From the IMG/VR virus record IMGVR_UViG_3300010354_010060, positions 1 through 21,452 of that record: a stretch of 21,452 bases of DNA, one strand, 5' to 3'. Each line of letters opens with the position of its first letter. Position 1 is the stretch's first letter. The notes beneath the pieces were generated by a model that saw only the letters and a program-made list of their open reading frames with translations, did not search any database and was not told where the DNA came from. Source of the DNA: a virus. The position numbers were made by a program, and so were the translations under genes. Shown here piece after piece: positions 6,903 through 14,590 of this stretch.

Positions 6903-7225
6903 CTTATGTGGTAACAGAATCTTGTATTAACTGCAAGTACACCGACTGTGTTAATGTGTGTCCGGTCGACTGCTTTTATGAAGGACCAAATTTTTTAGTA
7001 ATCAATCCCGAAGAGTGTATAGATTGTGCAGTTTGTGTACCCGAATGTCCGGTGAACGCTATTGTAGCAGACACAGATACTTCGATTGAAAATTTAGATT
7101 ATTGGATTGAATTAAATGCTACTCTGACCAAAACATATACCAGCATTACTAGAAAAAAAGACAGACTTCCACAAGCGGACGAATTTAAAGATATCAAAGA
7201 CAAAAAACATCTATTGGAAAAATAA
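6899..7225 (+). CDS. fdxA: 7Fe ferredoxin, FdxA family
   Basis: A 108-aa ferredoxin very close to Azotobacter FdI / FdxA in length and sequence. It starts [25 protein letters not shown] and continues [23 protein letters not shown]. By analogy with FdI, Cys9, Cys17 and Cys50 bind the 3Fe-4S cluster; Cys21, Cys40, Cys43 and Cys46 bind the 4Fe-4S cluster. All are present. The C-terminal [16 protein letters not shown] block also matches the cellular family. It should carry electrons at low potential in the cytoplasm. A phage ferredoxin of this bacterial-like class is uncommon; with two radical SAM enzymes in the same window, supply of electrons to them is the simplest hypothesis. It was probably acquired from a proteobacterial host. 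Stop and next start overlap (TAATG). Confidence 0.93.
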   Translation: MTYVVTESCINCKYTDCVNVCPVDCFYEGPNFLVINPEECIDCAVCVPECPVNAIVADTDTSIENLDYWIELNATLTKTYTSITRKKDRLPQADEFKDIKDKKHLLEK

Positions 7226-7602
7226 TGACATCACTTTACAGAGGAATTTTAATAGTTTTAACCAACAAGTTTTATGAACTAATTCTATCGTTACGATCAC
7301 ATATTCAATCTTTTAAACAAGATACTTCGGACCCTTACAATTATTTTGATGTAGGAGTATTAGGGTTTTGGAACTTGATGTTAGAAGTTGTCGTGTCGCT
7401 GTTTGCTTTGTTATGTTTGTTGTTGGGCGTGAGTTTGGTAGCAATACTTGCTGTCATTTTTTATCCACTACATGCAGTTTTGCAGTATTCGTCGCTGTTA
7501 TTAAAAAACACACGTAATCCTCCGCCTGAAATGTCAACAGTAAAAGAACAAGTATCGCCGCATGCGGAATCACCAGTTATTATCAAAAAGGAAAAAGAAT
7601 AA
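7225..7602 (+). CDS. Membrane protein of unknown function, 125 aa
   Basis: Unrecognised protein with a strongly hydrophobic segment at about residues 48-80 (LMLEVVVSLFALLCLLLGVSLVAILAVIFYPL) that can span the membrane once as a long helix or twice as a hairpin. The N-terminal 40 residues are polar with one moderately hydrophobic stretch (RGILIVLTNKFYELILSL). The C-terminal 35 residues are polar and Pro/Lys/Glu-rich and probably disordered. It has no cleavable signal peptide. It lies between fdxA and ahcY in one operon: it starts on the fdxA stop and its TAA is immediately followed by the ahcY ATG. A role as a membrane anchor or holin-like protein is possible but unsupported. Confidence 0.68.
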   Translation: MTSLYRGILIVLTNKFYELILSLRSHIQSFKQDTSDPYNYFDVGVLGFWNLMLEVVVSLFALLCLLLGVSLVAILAVIFYPLHAVLQYSSLLLKNTRNPPPEMSTVKEQVSPHAESPVIIKKEKE

Positions 7603-8895
7603 ATGGATTATAAAATTGCAGATATTGCCCTAGCAGACTGGGGTAGAAAAGAAATTGCCATAGCCGAGCACGAAATGCCTGGACTAATGGCCATTAGAAA
7701 AAAATACATGTTAGAGCAACCGCTCAAAGGTGCTCGTATCGCTGGCAGTTTGCATATGACTATTCAGACTGCTGTGTTAATCGAAACTTTGATTGACCTA
7801 GGTGCAGAAGTACGGTGGTCAAGCTGTAATATTTTTTCCACACAAGATCATGCAGCGGCCGCACTTGCAGCTCGAGGTATTCCTGTGTTTGCCTGGAAAG
7901 GTGAAACGGAACAAGAGTACTGGTGGTGCATTGAACAAACACTGAGTGGCCCTGATGGTTGGACACCTAATCTATTGTTAGACGACGGACACGATTTGAC
8001 AGGATATGTTCATGATCGTAAACCAGAACTTATTGGTAGCATCATTGGAGTCAGCGAAGAAACAACCACAGGTATTCATAAACTCATTGAAAGAATACAC
8101 AATCAAACACTACTAATGCCTGCTATCAATGTAAATGATAGTGTAACAAAATCAAAGTTTGATAATCTATACGGTTGTCGTGAAAGTTTGGTAGACGCTA
8201 TCAAACGTGCAACTGATGTAATGATTGCAGGTAAAGTTGCCGTTGTGGCAGGCTACGGAGATGTTGGTAAAGGATCGGCACAGGCTCTAAGAGCTTTGTC
8301 TGCGCAGGTATGGATTACTGAAATTGATCCTATTTGTGCTTTACAGGCAGCGATGGAAGGCTATCGTGTGGTCACAATGGATTATGCAGCCGACAAAGCC
8401 GATATTTTTGTCACTGCCACAGGCAACATCAATGTAATCACTCGAGCGCACATGAGTGCAATGAAAGACAATTCTATTGTTTGCAACATTGGGCATTTTG
8501 ACAGCGAGATTGACATTGCCAGTATCCAAGATTGGTCATGGGACGAAATCAAGCCATTGGTAGATCATGTAACAAGACCCGACGGCGGAAAAATTATTGT
8601 GTTGGCAAAAGGCAGATTGGTCAATTTAGGCTGCGCAACAGGACATCCCAGTTATGTTATGAGTAACAGTTTTACCAATCAGGTCCTGGCACAAATTGAA
8701 CTTTGGCAAAATCAAGATACAGACAAGTATCAAGAAAACAAATTGTACCTGTTGCCTAAGTCAGTGGATGAAGAAGTTGCAAGATTACACTTGGATCATG
8801 TGGGTGCAGAGTTGACTTCGTTGACCGCTGCACAGGCCGACTACATTGGAGTCACTGTACAAGGTCCTTACAAGCCAGACACTTATAGGTATTAA
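7603..8895 (+). CDS. ahcY: S-adenosylhomocysteine hydrolase
   Basis: A complete 430-aa adenosylhomocysteinase. It reversibly splits S-adenosylhomocysteine (SAH) into homocysteine and adenosine using tightly bound NAD. Recognisable blocks in order are the N-terminal [54 protein letters not shown] (usually DDGGD), [33 protein letters not shown], the NAD-binding [31 protein letters not shown], and the C-terminal PYKPDTYRY whose Lys and Tyr reach into the partner subunit NAD site. All appear intact, so the enzyme is probably active. An AAGGAAAAAG sequence precedes the start. A full-length SAH hydrolase is unusual in a phage; the methyltransferases in this window give it a clear job, because SAH inhibits them. 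Its stop codon directly abuts the stop of the convergent dehydratase gene. Confidence 0.95.
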   Translation: MDYKIADIALADWGRKEIAIAEHEMPGLMAIRKKYMLEQPLKGARIAGSLHMTIQTAVLIETLIDLGAEVRWSSCNIFSTQDHAAAALAARGIPVFAWKGETEQEYWWCIEQTLSGPDGWTPNLLLDDGHDLTGYVHDRKPELIGSIIGVSEETTTGIHKLIERIHNQTLLMPAINVNDSVTKSKFDNLYGCRESLVDAIKRATDVMIAGKVAVVAGYGDVGKGSAQALRALSAQVWITEIDPICALQAAMEGYRVVTMDYAADKADIFVTATGNINVITRAHMSAMKDNSIVCNIGHFDSEIDIASIQDWSWDEIKPLVDHVTRPDGGKIIVLAKGRLVNLGCATGHPSYVMSNSFTNQVLAQIELWQNQDTDKYQENKLYLLPKSVDEEVARLHLDHVGAELTSLTAAQADYIGVTVQGPYKPDTYRY

Positions 8896-9846
8896 TTACC
8901 AGACAAAGTTCTTGGTATAATATTTTACAATATTTGCCAATTCAGTTTCAAACACAGCCTTTGGTTCCCAACCAAGGGCTTTTAATTTTGTATCATCGAT
9001 ACTATATCTTACATCTTGTCCGGGTCTAGTAATACTCAAATCCAAGTGATCGGAATATTCAGACTGGTGAGGGAAAAAGGAATCAATTATCTGCATGGCA
9101 ATATTTAGATTTTGTTCTTCGTAATTGCCAGATATGTTATAAATTTCGTTTTCAACACCTGCTTCAATGATATGAATAACTGCACTAGCAGTATCGCTCA
9201 CGTGCAACCAAGTACGTCTTGGCGTGCCGGCATCGTGCAATGGAATAGTTCTTCCCAACTGTAAGCTTTTAACACTCTTGGGAATGAACTTTTCTGTGTA
9301 TTGACCAATTCCGTAGTTATTGGTGGGTCTTACAATCACATAAGGTACTCGAAATGTACGAGCCCATGCCAATATCAGTTGATCCGCCGCTGCCTTGGTA
9401 GCCGAGTAAGGATTACTGGGTTTTAGTAAATCTGTTTCTGTATGGCTACCTGATTCGATATCTCCGTACACTTCATCTGTACTAAAATGTAACAGCGTGG
9501 GCATTTTGAAACGATGACGTTCTTTAATTAAATTGAGTAAATGATGTACACCATTTACATTGCTTCTTAAGAAAACGTCAGAACTTACAATACTGTTATC
9601 AACATGTGTTTCTGCTGCGGTATTGATAATATAATCGCAGTCGTATAACATATCCAAATCATTAATGTCTGATTCGATAAATTTAAACTTGGTATCTTGT
9701 GTTAGGTCAGGCAGAAACTGTTTGTTGGCTGCGTAAGTAATTTTATCAACTCCAATCACATACCAACCTCGGTCTAAACAGGCTCGAGCGACATGATATC
9801 CAATAAATCCTAAACAGCCGGTTACATAAACTACTTTTGTACTCAT
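8896..9846 (-). CDS. rmlB: dTDP-glucose 4,6-dehydratase (RmlB type)
   Basis: A 316-aa extended short-chain dehydrogenase. VTGCLGFIG (Gly10, 13, 16) is the NAD Rossmann motif. AAETHVDNSI, FSTDEVYGD (Thr123, Asp124, Glu125, the catalytic dehydration pair) and NPYSATKAAAD (Tyr147, Lys151) are the RmlB signatures. IVRPTNNYGIGQYTEKFIPK binds the dTDP-sugar region. It converts dTDP-glucose to dTDP-4-keto-6-deoxyglucose, the entry to rhamnose and other 6-deoxysugars. No RmlA, RmlC or RmlD gene is visible in the window. It is the last gene of the minus-strand operon, coupled by ATGA to the transketolase subunit before it. It is slightly shorter than typical cellular RmlB (about 340-360 aa). A related UDP- or CDP-sugar dehydratase is the main alternative. 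Confidence 0.85.
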   Translation of the reverse strand: MSTKVVYVTGCLGFIGYHVARACLDRGWYVIGVDKITYAANKQFLPDLTQDTKFKFIESDINDLDMLYDCDYIINTAAETHVDNSIVSSDVFLRSNVNGVHHLLNLIKERHRFKMPTLLHFSTDEVYGDIESGSHTETDLLKPSNPYSATKAAADQLILAWARTFRVPYVIVRPTNNYGIGQYTEKFIPKSVKSLQLGRTIPLHDAGTPRRTWLHVSDTASAVIHIIEAGVENEIYNISGNYEEQNLNIAMQIIDSFFPHQSEYSDHLDLSITRPGQDVRYSIDDTKLKALGWEPKAVFETELANIVKYYTKNFVW

Positions 9847-10325
9847 ATTTTTCTTGTAAGGTTAAGATATTCTGGGTTATTGCTGTTGATAAAACGATCC
9901 CAAATGTTTTCTAAATCAATTATACCACTGGGTTTATAACAACCAATATTGGGCAAAGCTTTGAGAACTAGTTCGTCGTCATGTGCCCAATGACTGATGC
10001 CATCGTGACTATAATCATAGTCTCGACCACTACCAATCAGTTTAACAGGAATGTTCTCTGGACTTACATAATTGCGTAATAGTTCAAATGGGCGATATAG
10101 TAAGAAACTGCTCATTGAATAGCACACAGGTTTTAGTCCTTCGTTGGCCATGCCAATAGCAGTGCCTATCATCAAAAATTCAGCTGCACCCACATTATAA
10201 AAACGTTCCGGAAATGCATTTCGAATTTGATCTAGTATGCCAAAACCCAAATCGGCTGTAATGACTCTTATACTTTCATCTTCTACCATTGATTGCAAAA
10301 GGAGGTTAGCACATTCTTTTCTCAT
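9843..10325 (-). CDS. Transketolase-like subunit, pyrimidine-binding domain only
   Basis: A 160-aa protein that corresponds only to the middle (Pyr) domain of transketolase. RFYNVGAAE places the catalytic Glu49 that activates thiamine diphosphate (TPP). ITADLG, IGTAIGMANEGLKPV and the SGRDYDYSHDGISHWAHDDELVLKALPN block are typical transketolase strands. The third, C-terminal transketolase domain is missing: split transketolases usually have a second subunit near 300 aa. It starts by ATGA overlap with the stop of the TPP-binding subunit, so the two are almost certainly made as a pair. Likely reaction: transfer of a two-carbon ketol unit between sugar phosphates or a related carboligation on a sugar. 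The exact substrate is unknown. Confidence 0.85.
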   Translation of the reverse strand: MRKECANLLLQSMVEDESIRVITADLGFGILDQIRNAFPERFYNVGAAEFLMIGTAIGMANEGLKPVCYSMSSFLLYRPFELLRNYVSPENIPVKLIGSGRDYDYSHDGISHWAHDDELVLKALPNIGCYKPSGIIDLENIWDRFINSNNPEYLNLTRKI

Positions 10326-10936
10326 CCTATCAACTCCTCATAATCTTCGGGCTTTAAAACATAATAGTGTGTAAGTAAATTTTTAGCAAACGACCAAGTT
10401 GGGGGATCCGACAGTCTAATATTGATCATGGGAAAGAACGATTTTAGTCTGGCGGTTAGGGATAGTACATCTATACTGTCATATGCTCCCATTCCGTTTA
10501 TGTTGGCATAAACTTTTATATTTTTTAAATTTTTTTCATTTATGTAACGTAAAGCTTCCCATATGCTTCCTTCAGCACATTCACCGTCGCTAATCATTAC
10601 CCAAACATTTCGATCTGGTCTAGCCAATGCGTGGCCTACAGCGATAGGTAGTCCTGATCCTAAACTTCCGGTTGAGCAATATAAATGATTTTCTAAATCT
10701 CTACCAGGATGTATACCATGTTTGTGCAACATTGCCACAGGATCAACGCCGTAGTATTTTTCTAAAACTACATACAGAGCCAAACCGGCGTGTCCATTAC
10801 TTAAAATAAACACTTCGTCGTCTTTACGCTTTGCGTAAATTTCTTCAATGATTGGCAAAGCACTTAGTGTACTGCTGAGATGACTAAGGCGTTCTTGATA
10901 GGTGATATCTATTAATCTACGTTCGGTTGATGTCAT
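10322..10936 (-). CDS. Transketolase-like subunit, TPP-binding domain
   Basis: A 204-aa protein matching the N-terminal (PP) domain of transketolase. LSNGHAGLALYVVL holds the conserved His49. STGSLGSGLPIAVGHALA and VMISDGECAEGSIWEAL followed by NING (Asn147) form the TPP/Mg motif. The first Gly of the canonical GDG is Ser here (SDG, residues 116-118). Usual N-terminal subunits of split transketolases are about 270-300 aa, so this one is compact. It acts with the Pyr subunit encoded next. It overlaps the methyltransferase gene upstream in the operon by 20 bases. Transketolase can make sedoheptulose 7-phosphate, the precursor of the heptose made by the genes at 19341-21452; alternatively it may build a branched sugar for the dTDP branch. 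Both roles are inference. Confidence 0.85.
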   Translation of the reverse strand: MTSTERRLIDITYQERLSHLSSTLSALPIIEEIYAKRKDDEVFILSNGHAGLALYVVLEKYYGVDPVAMLHKHGIHPGRDLENHLYCSTGSLGSGLPIAVGHALARPDRNVWVMISDGECAEGSIWEALRYINEKNLKNIKVYANINGMGAYDSIDVLSLTARLKSFFPMINIRLSDPPTWSFAKNLLTHYYVLKPEDYEELIG

Positions 10937-11489
10937 AATCTATTTCAACAAAGCAAGCAGAACCACCAATGGAATTGTGTTCTGTTATTATGGTTTTATT
11001 TTCGTCTAAAAATTCATTATAGGCTTTTAAAACATCTGACACATGAGTATCGTCAAAGATAATTAGTCCTTTGCCTTGTTTTGTTAGAAGTTTTAGGCTT
11101 AGTTTGTAATCATTTACCACATCCGAATAATGATGACTGCCGTCTATCACAATTATAGAAATATTCATGTCGTTGACCAATTGCTCAGTCAAGTTTGTGT
11201 AAAAACTTGTACTTGTTTCTTCAAACAGTTTTACGTTTGTTAAATCAGCTGTGTGTTCAATGAAACTTAGTTTTTGAGCATTCATTCTTTCACCGGATCT
11301 AACACCCGATGTGTGCTGTGTATGTCCATCTTCAATAAAGGGATCAATGGCATAGCACATTTTATTTGTGTGTTTGTTTGGAATCAATGCAAAACCATCC
11401 CCATTAAAAACACCAATTTCTAAATAATTGCCAGGAAAATCTGTTAATCTATCTAACACAAAATTGTAAAAATGATCTCCAAATGCCAT
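10917..11489 (-). CDS. Class I methyltransferase (Methyltransf_24-like)
   Basis: A 190-aa compact methyltransferase. YLEIGVFNGDG (residues 22-32) is the SAM-binding motif I. CYAIDPFIED follows as strand 2 with its acidic residue. IIVIDGSHHYSDVVNDYKL (about 113-131) is the signature of the Methyltransf_24 and cephalosporin-hydroxylase-like family, whose Asp and His residues often bind a metal. GLIIFDDTH is the following strand. Relatives modify sugars or polyketides by O-methylation, and often sit in surface-glycan clusters. It lies between the FkbM methyltransferase (2-base gap) and the transketolase genes, with a GGAAA sequence before the ATG. The most likely target is a sugar hydroxyl of the glycan made here. 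A hydroxylase-like role is less likely. Confidence 0.75.
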   Translation of the reverse strand: MAFGDHFYNFVLDRLTDFPGNYLEIGVFNGDGFALIPNKHTNKMCYAIDPFIEDGHTQHTSGVRSGERMNAQKLSFIEHTADLTNVKLFEETSTSFYTNLTEQLVNDMNISIIVIDGSHHYSDVVNDYKLSLKLLTKQGKGLIIFDDTHVSDVLKAYNEFLDENKTIITEHNSIGGSACFVEIDYDINRT

Positions 11490-11491
11490 AA

Positions 11492-12199
11492 TTATTTCCA
11501 GGCCAATAGTTGATCGTGAATCACAGATTCGGTTTGATATCCGTGTCGTTGAAACAGCTCGGCAAGTTGTTGTCTATTAGATTCTAAGTTGCCAGGCCAG
11601 GCACTTTCTTTGACATTGGTTTGATGTACTTCCACAAACCAAAAATCTACTCGTCCGGCGATCGGTCCAAGTGTGTCATCTGTAAGTGCTTGCATTTCGG
11701 AACCTTCGATGTCGCATTTTATAAAATCCACATGATCGAGCCCTTCTTTGAATAACAGGGTTTCTAACGTCATGCACTGTACTTGAGTCTCAACACCATT
11801 ACGATCAAGCATGCTATTTGTAGTGCTGTTTTCGTTTATGTAAAATGAAATCATTTCATTATGTGGGCCAATGGCCAATTGTAAAGGTGATATATTTGTA
11901 TGATCTTTTACAATTTCTTTTAATACAGCGAATGTAGACGGAGTAGGTTCTACAGAAACAATTTTACTGCAACTGTCAGCAGCATACAAACTGAATAGAC
12001 CGCAATTGGCTCCTAGATCCAGTATTACCATATCTGTACGATCGGCAAAGATAGGATCATACATTCTATCCTCGTTGATTTGTTTTAAAATAACATCCGT
12101 GTGATTTTCAGGATTGCCAAACCAAGCGGCGACATCTGTGTGTCCACTTTGGTATACATAATCGTTGTGTTTACTTGTTTTAATTTTCTGTTCTATCAT
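11492..12199 (-). CDS. FkbM family methyltransferase
   Basis: A 235-aa SAM-dependent methyltransferase. ILDLGANCGLFSLYAA (about 59-74) is motif I, IVSVEPTPSTFAVLKE is motif II, and FIKCDIEGSEMQAL (about 160-173) is the diagnostic FkbM motif (D.KCDIEG.E). These enzymes O-methylate sugars and natural products and are common in lipopolysaccharide and exopolysaccharide gene clusters. Its product glycan cannot be named. The gene overlaps the epimerase gene upstream in the operon by 20 bases. Confidence 0.88.
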   Translation of the reverse strand: MIEQKIKTSKHNDYVYQSGHTDVAAWFGNPENHTDVILKQINEDRMYDPIFADRTDMVILDLGANCGLFSLYAADSCSKIVSVEPTPSTFAVLKEIVKDHTNISPLQLAIGPHNEMISFYINENSTTNSMLDRNGVETQVQCMTLETLLFKEGLDHVDFIKCDIEGSEMQALTDDTLGPIAGRVDFWFVEVHQTNVKESAWPGNLESNRQQLAELFQRHGYQTESVIHDQLLAWK

Positions 12200-13022
12200 A
12201 ATTTGCCTTTAGTAAAAAATCTCTAATGCCTGTTTCTAACGTGTATTCGCAATCGAATCCCAATTTGAATGATTTAGCTGTATCGCATACCCATACTGTG
12301 TTTTCAAAAGCCTTGCGCATTTCTGCCACTTTGGCAATTGGAGCATCTAGTTTACCAGTTACTTTTATCCATAAATCTAACAAATCAAAGTTACTGGTTT
12401 GCGTTCCGCTGCCAAAATTTACTATTTCGCCAGGTGCCAAATTCCATTCCTGTAGTACCAAATTGATTCCGCGAACAAAGTCATTGATGTAAATGAAATC
12501 ATGATGTCCTTGATAGAGTGTCATTGGTTCATCATATTTGAATGCACGATACAATCTAGGAAACAGTCGGTGCATGCGTTCACCTGGGCCATAAACACTG
12601 TAAGGGCGCACAATCCAAATTGGCAAATGATGTAGTCTAGCCCAACCTTGACACATTAGACTGGCAGCACCCTTGGTAGCTTGATAATAATCAACTGGCT
12701 TAAGTGAATCTGTTTCGGCGCTGGCGTGATTGGTTGGACCATATTCACTGCTGCTGCCAATTTGTATAACTTTACATGATTGTTTGCATTCTCTTACGTA
12801 TTCTAAAATTGTCTGAACCATTAGTATATTGGGTTCAAACATATGTTCATAATCGTAAATTTCCGCAGCAGAATTTATAATAGCATCGGGTTGAAATTTA
12901 TGCAAACATTCATATAGATGTTCATTTCTCTGAAACTGATAAATTTCATGACCGCGTTCGCTATAATATCTGACTAAATTTTTTCCAACGAAACCTGTGG
13001 CACCGGTTATAAAAATTTTCAT
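12180..13022 (-). CDS. NAD-dependent nucleotide-sugar epimerase/dehydratase
   Basis: A 280-aa extended SDR enzyme. FITGATGFVGKN (Gly7, 10, 13) binds NAD(P). IGSSSEYGPT supplies the catalytic Ser/Thr, and DYYQATKGAA holds the Tyr113-x3-Lys117 pair. RPYSVYGPGERMHRLFP and INDFVRGINLVL are typical of the family. It lacks the Asp-Glu pair after Ser/Thr that marks a 4,6-dehydratase, so epimerase, 4-reductase (RmlD-like or GDP-mannose reductase-like) or dehydrogenase activity is more likely than dehydration. It could act on the product of the RmlB enzymes in the same island. ATGA overlap with the glycosyltransferase gene upstream shows operon coupling. Confidence 0.83.
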   Translation of the reverse strand: MKIFITGATGFVGKNLVRYYSERGHEIYQFQRNEHLYECLHKFQPDAIINSAAEIYDYEHMFEPNILMVQTILEYVRECKQSCKVIQIGSSSEYGPTNHASAETDSLKPVDYYQATKGAASLMCQGWARLHHLPIWIVRPYSVYGPGERMHRLFPRLYRAFKYDEPMTLYQGHHDFIYINDFVRGINLVLQEWNLAPGEIVNFGSGTQTSNFDLLDLWIKVTGKLDAPIAKVAEMRKAFENTVWVCDTAKSFKLGFDCEYTLETGIRDFLLKANYDRTEN

Positions 13023-13660
13023 TTTGCGTGATTTGATAGGTGATAGTTGGCTCTTTCTAATCTCGTGGGTTTATGTGTGCCGGGCCAATGAACAATCCAA
13101 TCGCCGGGTTCCCATGCACCACTATTACCCAGTATGTCAAATCTGGCGTCGCAGTAATCATAAATTTCAGGTTCATAACTGTTCATGAATTTTTGTGGAA
13201 CAATTTTTACAATGTTTTGATACTGTTCAATGGTATCAATAATAACCTGTTGTTCTGCCCACTCGACAGCTTTGTACTCTGATTCTCGGTCAATGATCAT
13301 TTGTAAGTATGCTCGACCTTGTTCTGAATTGCGTACCAAGAAGTTACCCGAATTAAGATTGAGACGATCTACAGGAACAATAAAATGGTAGTTGTCGTCA
13401 ATTCGATCTTGGATACTGATAGTTTGATTGGTAATCATTGCATCGCATTCACTAAACAACAACCATTCTATTTCTGGATGTGTATTGAGCACTTCCAGAG
13501 CAAAGTGAATTTTGTTAAAACCGGTAATTGTGCTATACTTCATTTCAGTAAGCACATGAAATTGATAACCATATCTATCGCAATATTCTTTTTTAGATTG
13601 GTCAGTTAGTGCAGCCAAATCAGCATAATTGGCATCATGTAAACTAGCAACAGCATGCAT
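13019..13660 (-). CDS. GT34-like glycosyltransferase
   Basis: A 213-aa GT-A fold protein, first gene of the minus-strand operon. YCDRYGYQFHVLTE, then HPEIEWLLFSECDAMITNQT (the acidic ECD near residue 71 sits where the metal-binding DxD lies), LNSGNFLVRNSEQG, and DWIVHWPGTHK at the end follow the order of the GMA12/MNN10 (GT34) galactosyl/mannosyltransferase family. It probably transfers a sugar from a nucleotide sugar. The exact DxD is degenerate (E-C-D), so activity is plausible but not certain. A late-promoter-like AATAAATA lies 26 bases upstream of the ATG, and AAGGATACTT provides a weak Shine-Dalgarno. Confidence 0.72.
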   Translation of the reverse strand: MHAVASLHDANYADLAALTDQSKKEYCDRYGYQFHVLTEMKYSTITGFNKIHFALEVLNTHPEIEWLLFSECDAMITNQTISIQDRIDDNYHFIVPVDRLNLNSGNFLVRNSEQGRAYLQMIIDRESEYKAVEWAEQQVIIDTIEQYQNIVKIVPQKFMNSYEPEIYDYCDARFDILGNSGAWEPGDWIVHWPGTHKPTRLERANYHLSNHAK

Positions 13661-13686
13661 AAGTATCCTTGAAATTCAATGTAAGG

Positions 13687-13694
13687 TATTTATT
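13687..13694 (-). promoter_or_regulatory. T4-late-like promoter element AATAAATA of the minus-strand operon
   Basis: On the minus strand the gap reads TATAATAAATACC, with AATAAATA 26 bases before the ATG at 13660. It is the only promoter candidate for the seven-gene operon. The same bases, read on the plus strand, form TATTTATTATACTA ahead of the GT17 gene, so the site may be shared by divergent transcripts. Confidence 0.5.
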
Positions 13695-13709
13695 ATACTA
13701 AGTATTGTC

Positions 13710-14567
13710 ATGAAAATCTACGATTGTTTTACATTTTTTAACGAGTTTGAATTACTAGAACTTAGACTACGTGAGCTTTATGATCACGTGGATTATTTTG
13801 TTTTGGTTGAAGCCAATAGAACATTTCAAAATAAGTTTAAACCATTATACTATGCAGATCGCAATCAACAGTTTGATCAATGGAAAGATAAAATCATCTA
13901 CGTGCCTGTAACAGACATGCCTACGGACACTGATCCATGGGGTCGAGAACGACATCAACGTGATGCAATACTACGTGGCTTGCCCAATGCTGATGCCAAT
14001 GATATTGTCATGATTGGTGACGCAGATGAAATACCCAGACCTGAAACTGTACAGCGATTGCGTACAAGTGCATCGTCGGTTTGGGGATTTAGAATGCCGT
14101 TGTTCAATTTCAAATACAATTATATGATGGTAACACAGGATCTATATTCAGTGTGGTCCGGCGCTGTGCGTAGACATGCCCTAACCAGTCCCGAAGACTT
14201 CCGTCGCATGCGTCATGCATTAAATGGATTTCCGTTAAATCATAGCGATGGTACAGTAGAGATTGTGGAACATGCCGGTTGGCATTTTACATATTTAGGT
14301 ACAGAAGATTTTGCTCGTAGCAAGATACAAAGCTTTGCACACGACGAAACCAATCGTCCAGAAATACTAGATCAATTGGATATAGAGGATAGTATACAAC
14401 GAGGGGTCGGTATCATACGTACCAATGAAGATTATCGATTTGTTCCGGTTGTGTTAGATGAATACTTTCCAAAAACAGTTGTGAACAATTGTGAACAATT
14501 TGCAGATCAAATTATTTTAGACACTGCTACCACAAGTGCTAGACAATACCTTCCTCCAATGCTATAA
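13710..14567 (+). CDS. GT17 family glycosyltransferase
   Basis: A 285-aa protein; ATG at 13710 is chosen because MKIYDCFTFFNEFELLELRL is the conserved start of glycosyltransferase family 17, and upstream codons overlap the divergent gene and promoter. HVDYFVLVEANRTFQ, FDQWKDKIIYVPV, RERHQRDAI and MIGDADEIPR (Asp104-Ala-Asp106, DxD metal site) are all family hallmarks; EHAGWHFTYLG follows. In animals the family adds a bisecting GlcNAc to N-glycans; bacterial and phage members have unknown acceptors. It starts the plus-strand half of the sugar island. No Shine-Dalgarno sequence is evident. A direct repeat GTGAACAATT at 14480-14501 lies inside the gene. Confidence 0.9.
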   Translation: MKIYDCFTFFNEFELLELRLRELYDHVDYFVLVEANRTFQNKFKPLYYADRNQQFDQWKDKIIYVPVTDMPTDTDPWGRERHQRDAILRGLPNADANDIVMIGDADEIPRPETVQRLRTSASSVWGFRMPLFNFKYNYMMVTQDLYSVWSGAVRRHALTSPEDFRRMRHALNGFPLNHSDGTVEIVEHAGWHFTYLGTEDFARSKIQSFAHDETNRPEILDQLDIEDSIQRGVGIIRTNEDYRFVPVVLDEYFPKTVVNNCEQFADQIILDTATTSARQYLPPML

Positions 14568-14590
14568 TAACGATTCATAATGGAGGTCCT

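Noticed and set aside
8888-8925. Terminator hairpin after ahcY (TACCA at 8897, TGGTA at 8913, then TAATATTTTA)
   Set aside because: The stem is only five or six base pairs with a mismatch above and the T run is broken; not convincing as an intrinsic terminator.
12226-12492. 88-codon open frame on the plus strand
   Set aside because: Antisense to the epimerase gene, no Shine-Dalgarno sequence, composition typical of a shadow frame.
13629-13709. Upstream extension of the GT17 protein by 27 codons
   Set aside because: The extension overlaps the divergent gene and the promoter region and lacks similarity to the family, which starts at MKIYDCFTFFNE.
14480-14501. Tandem GTGAACAATT repeat
   Set aside because: Two short copies inside the GT17 coding frame, best explained by repeated codons; no sign of a mobile element or iteron array.
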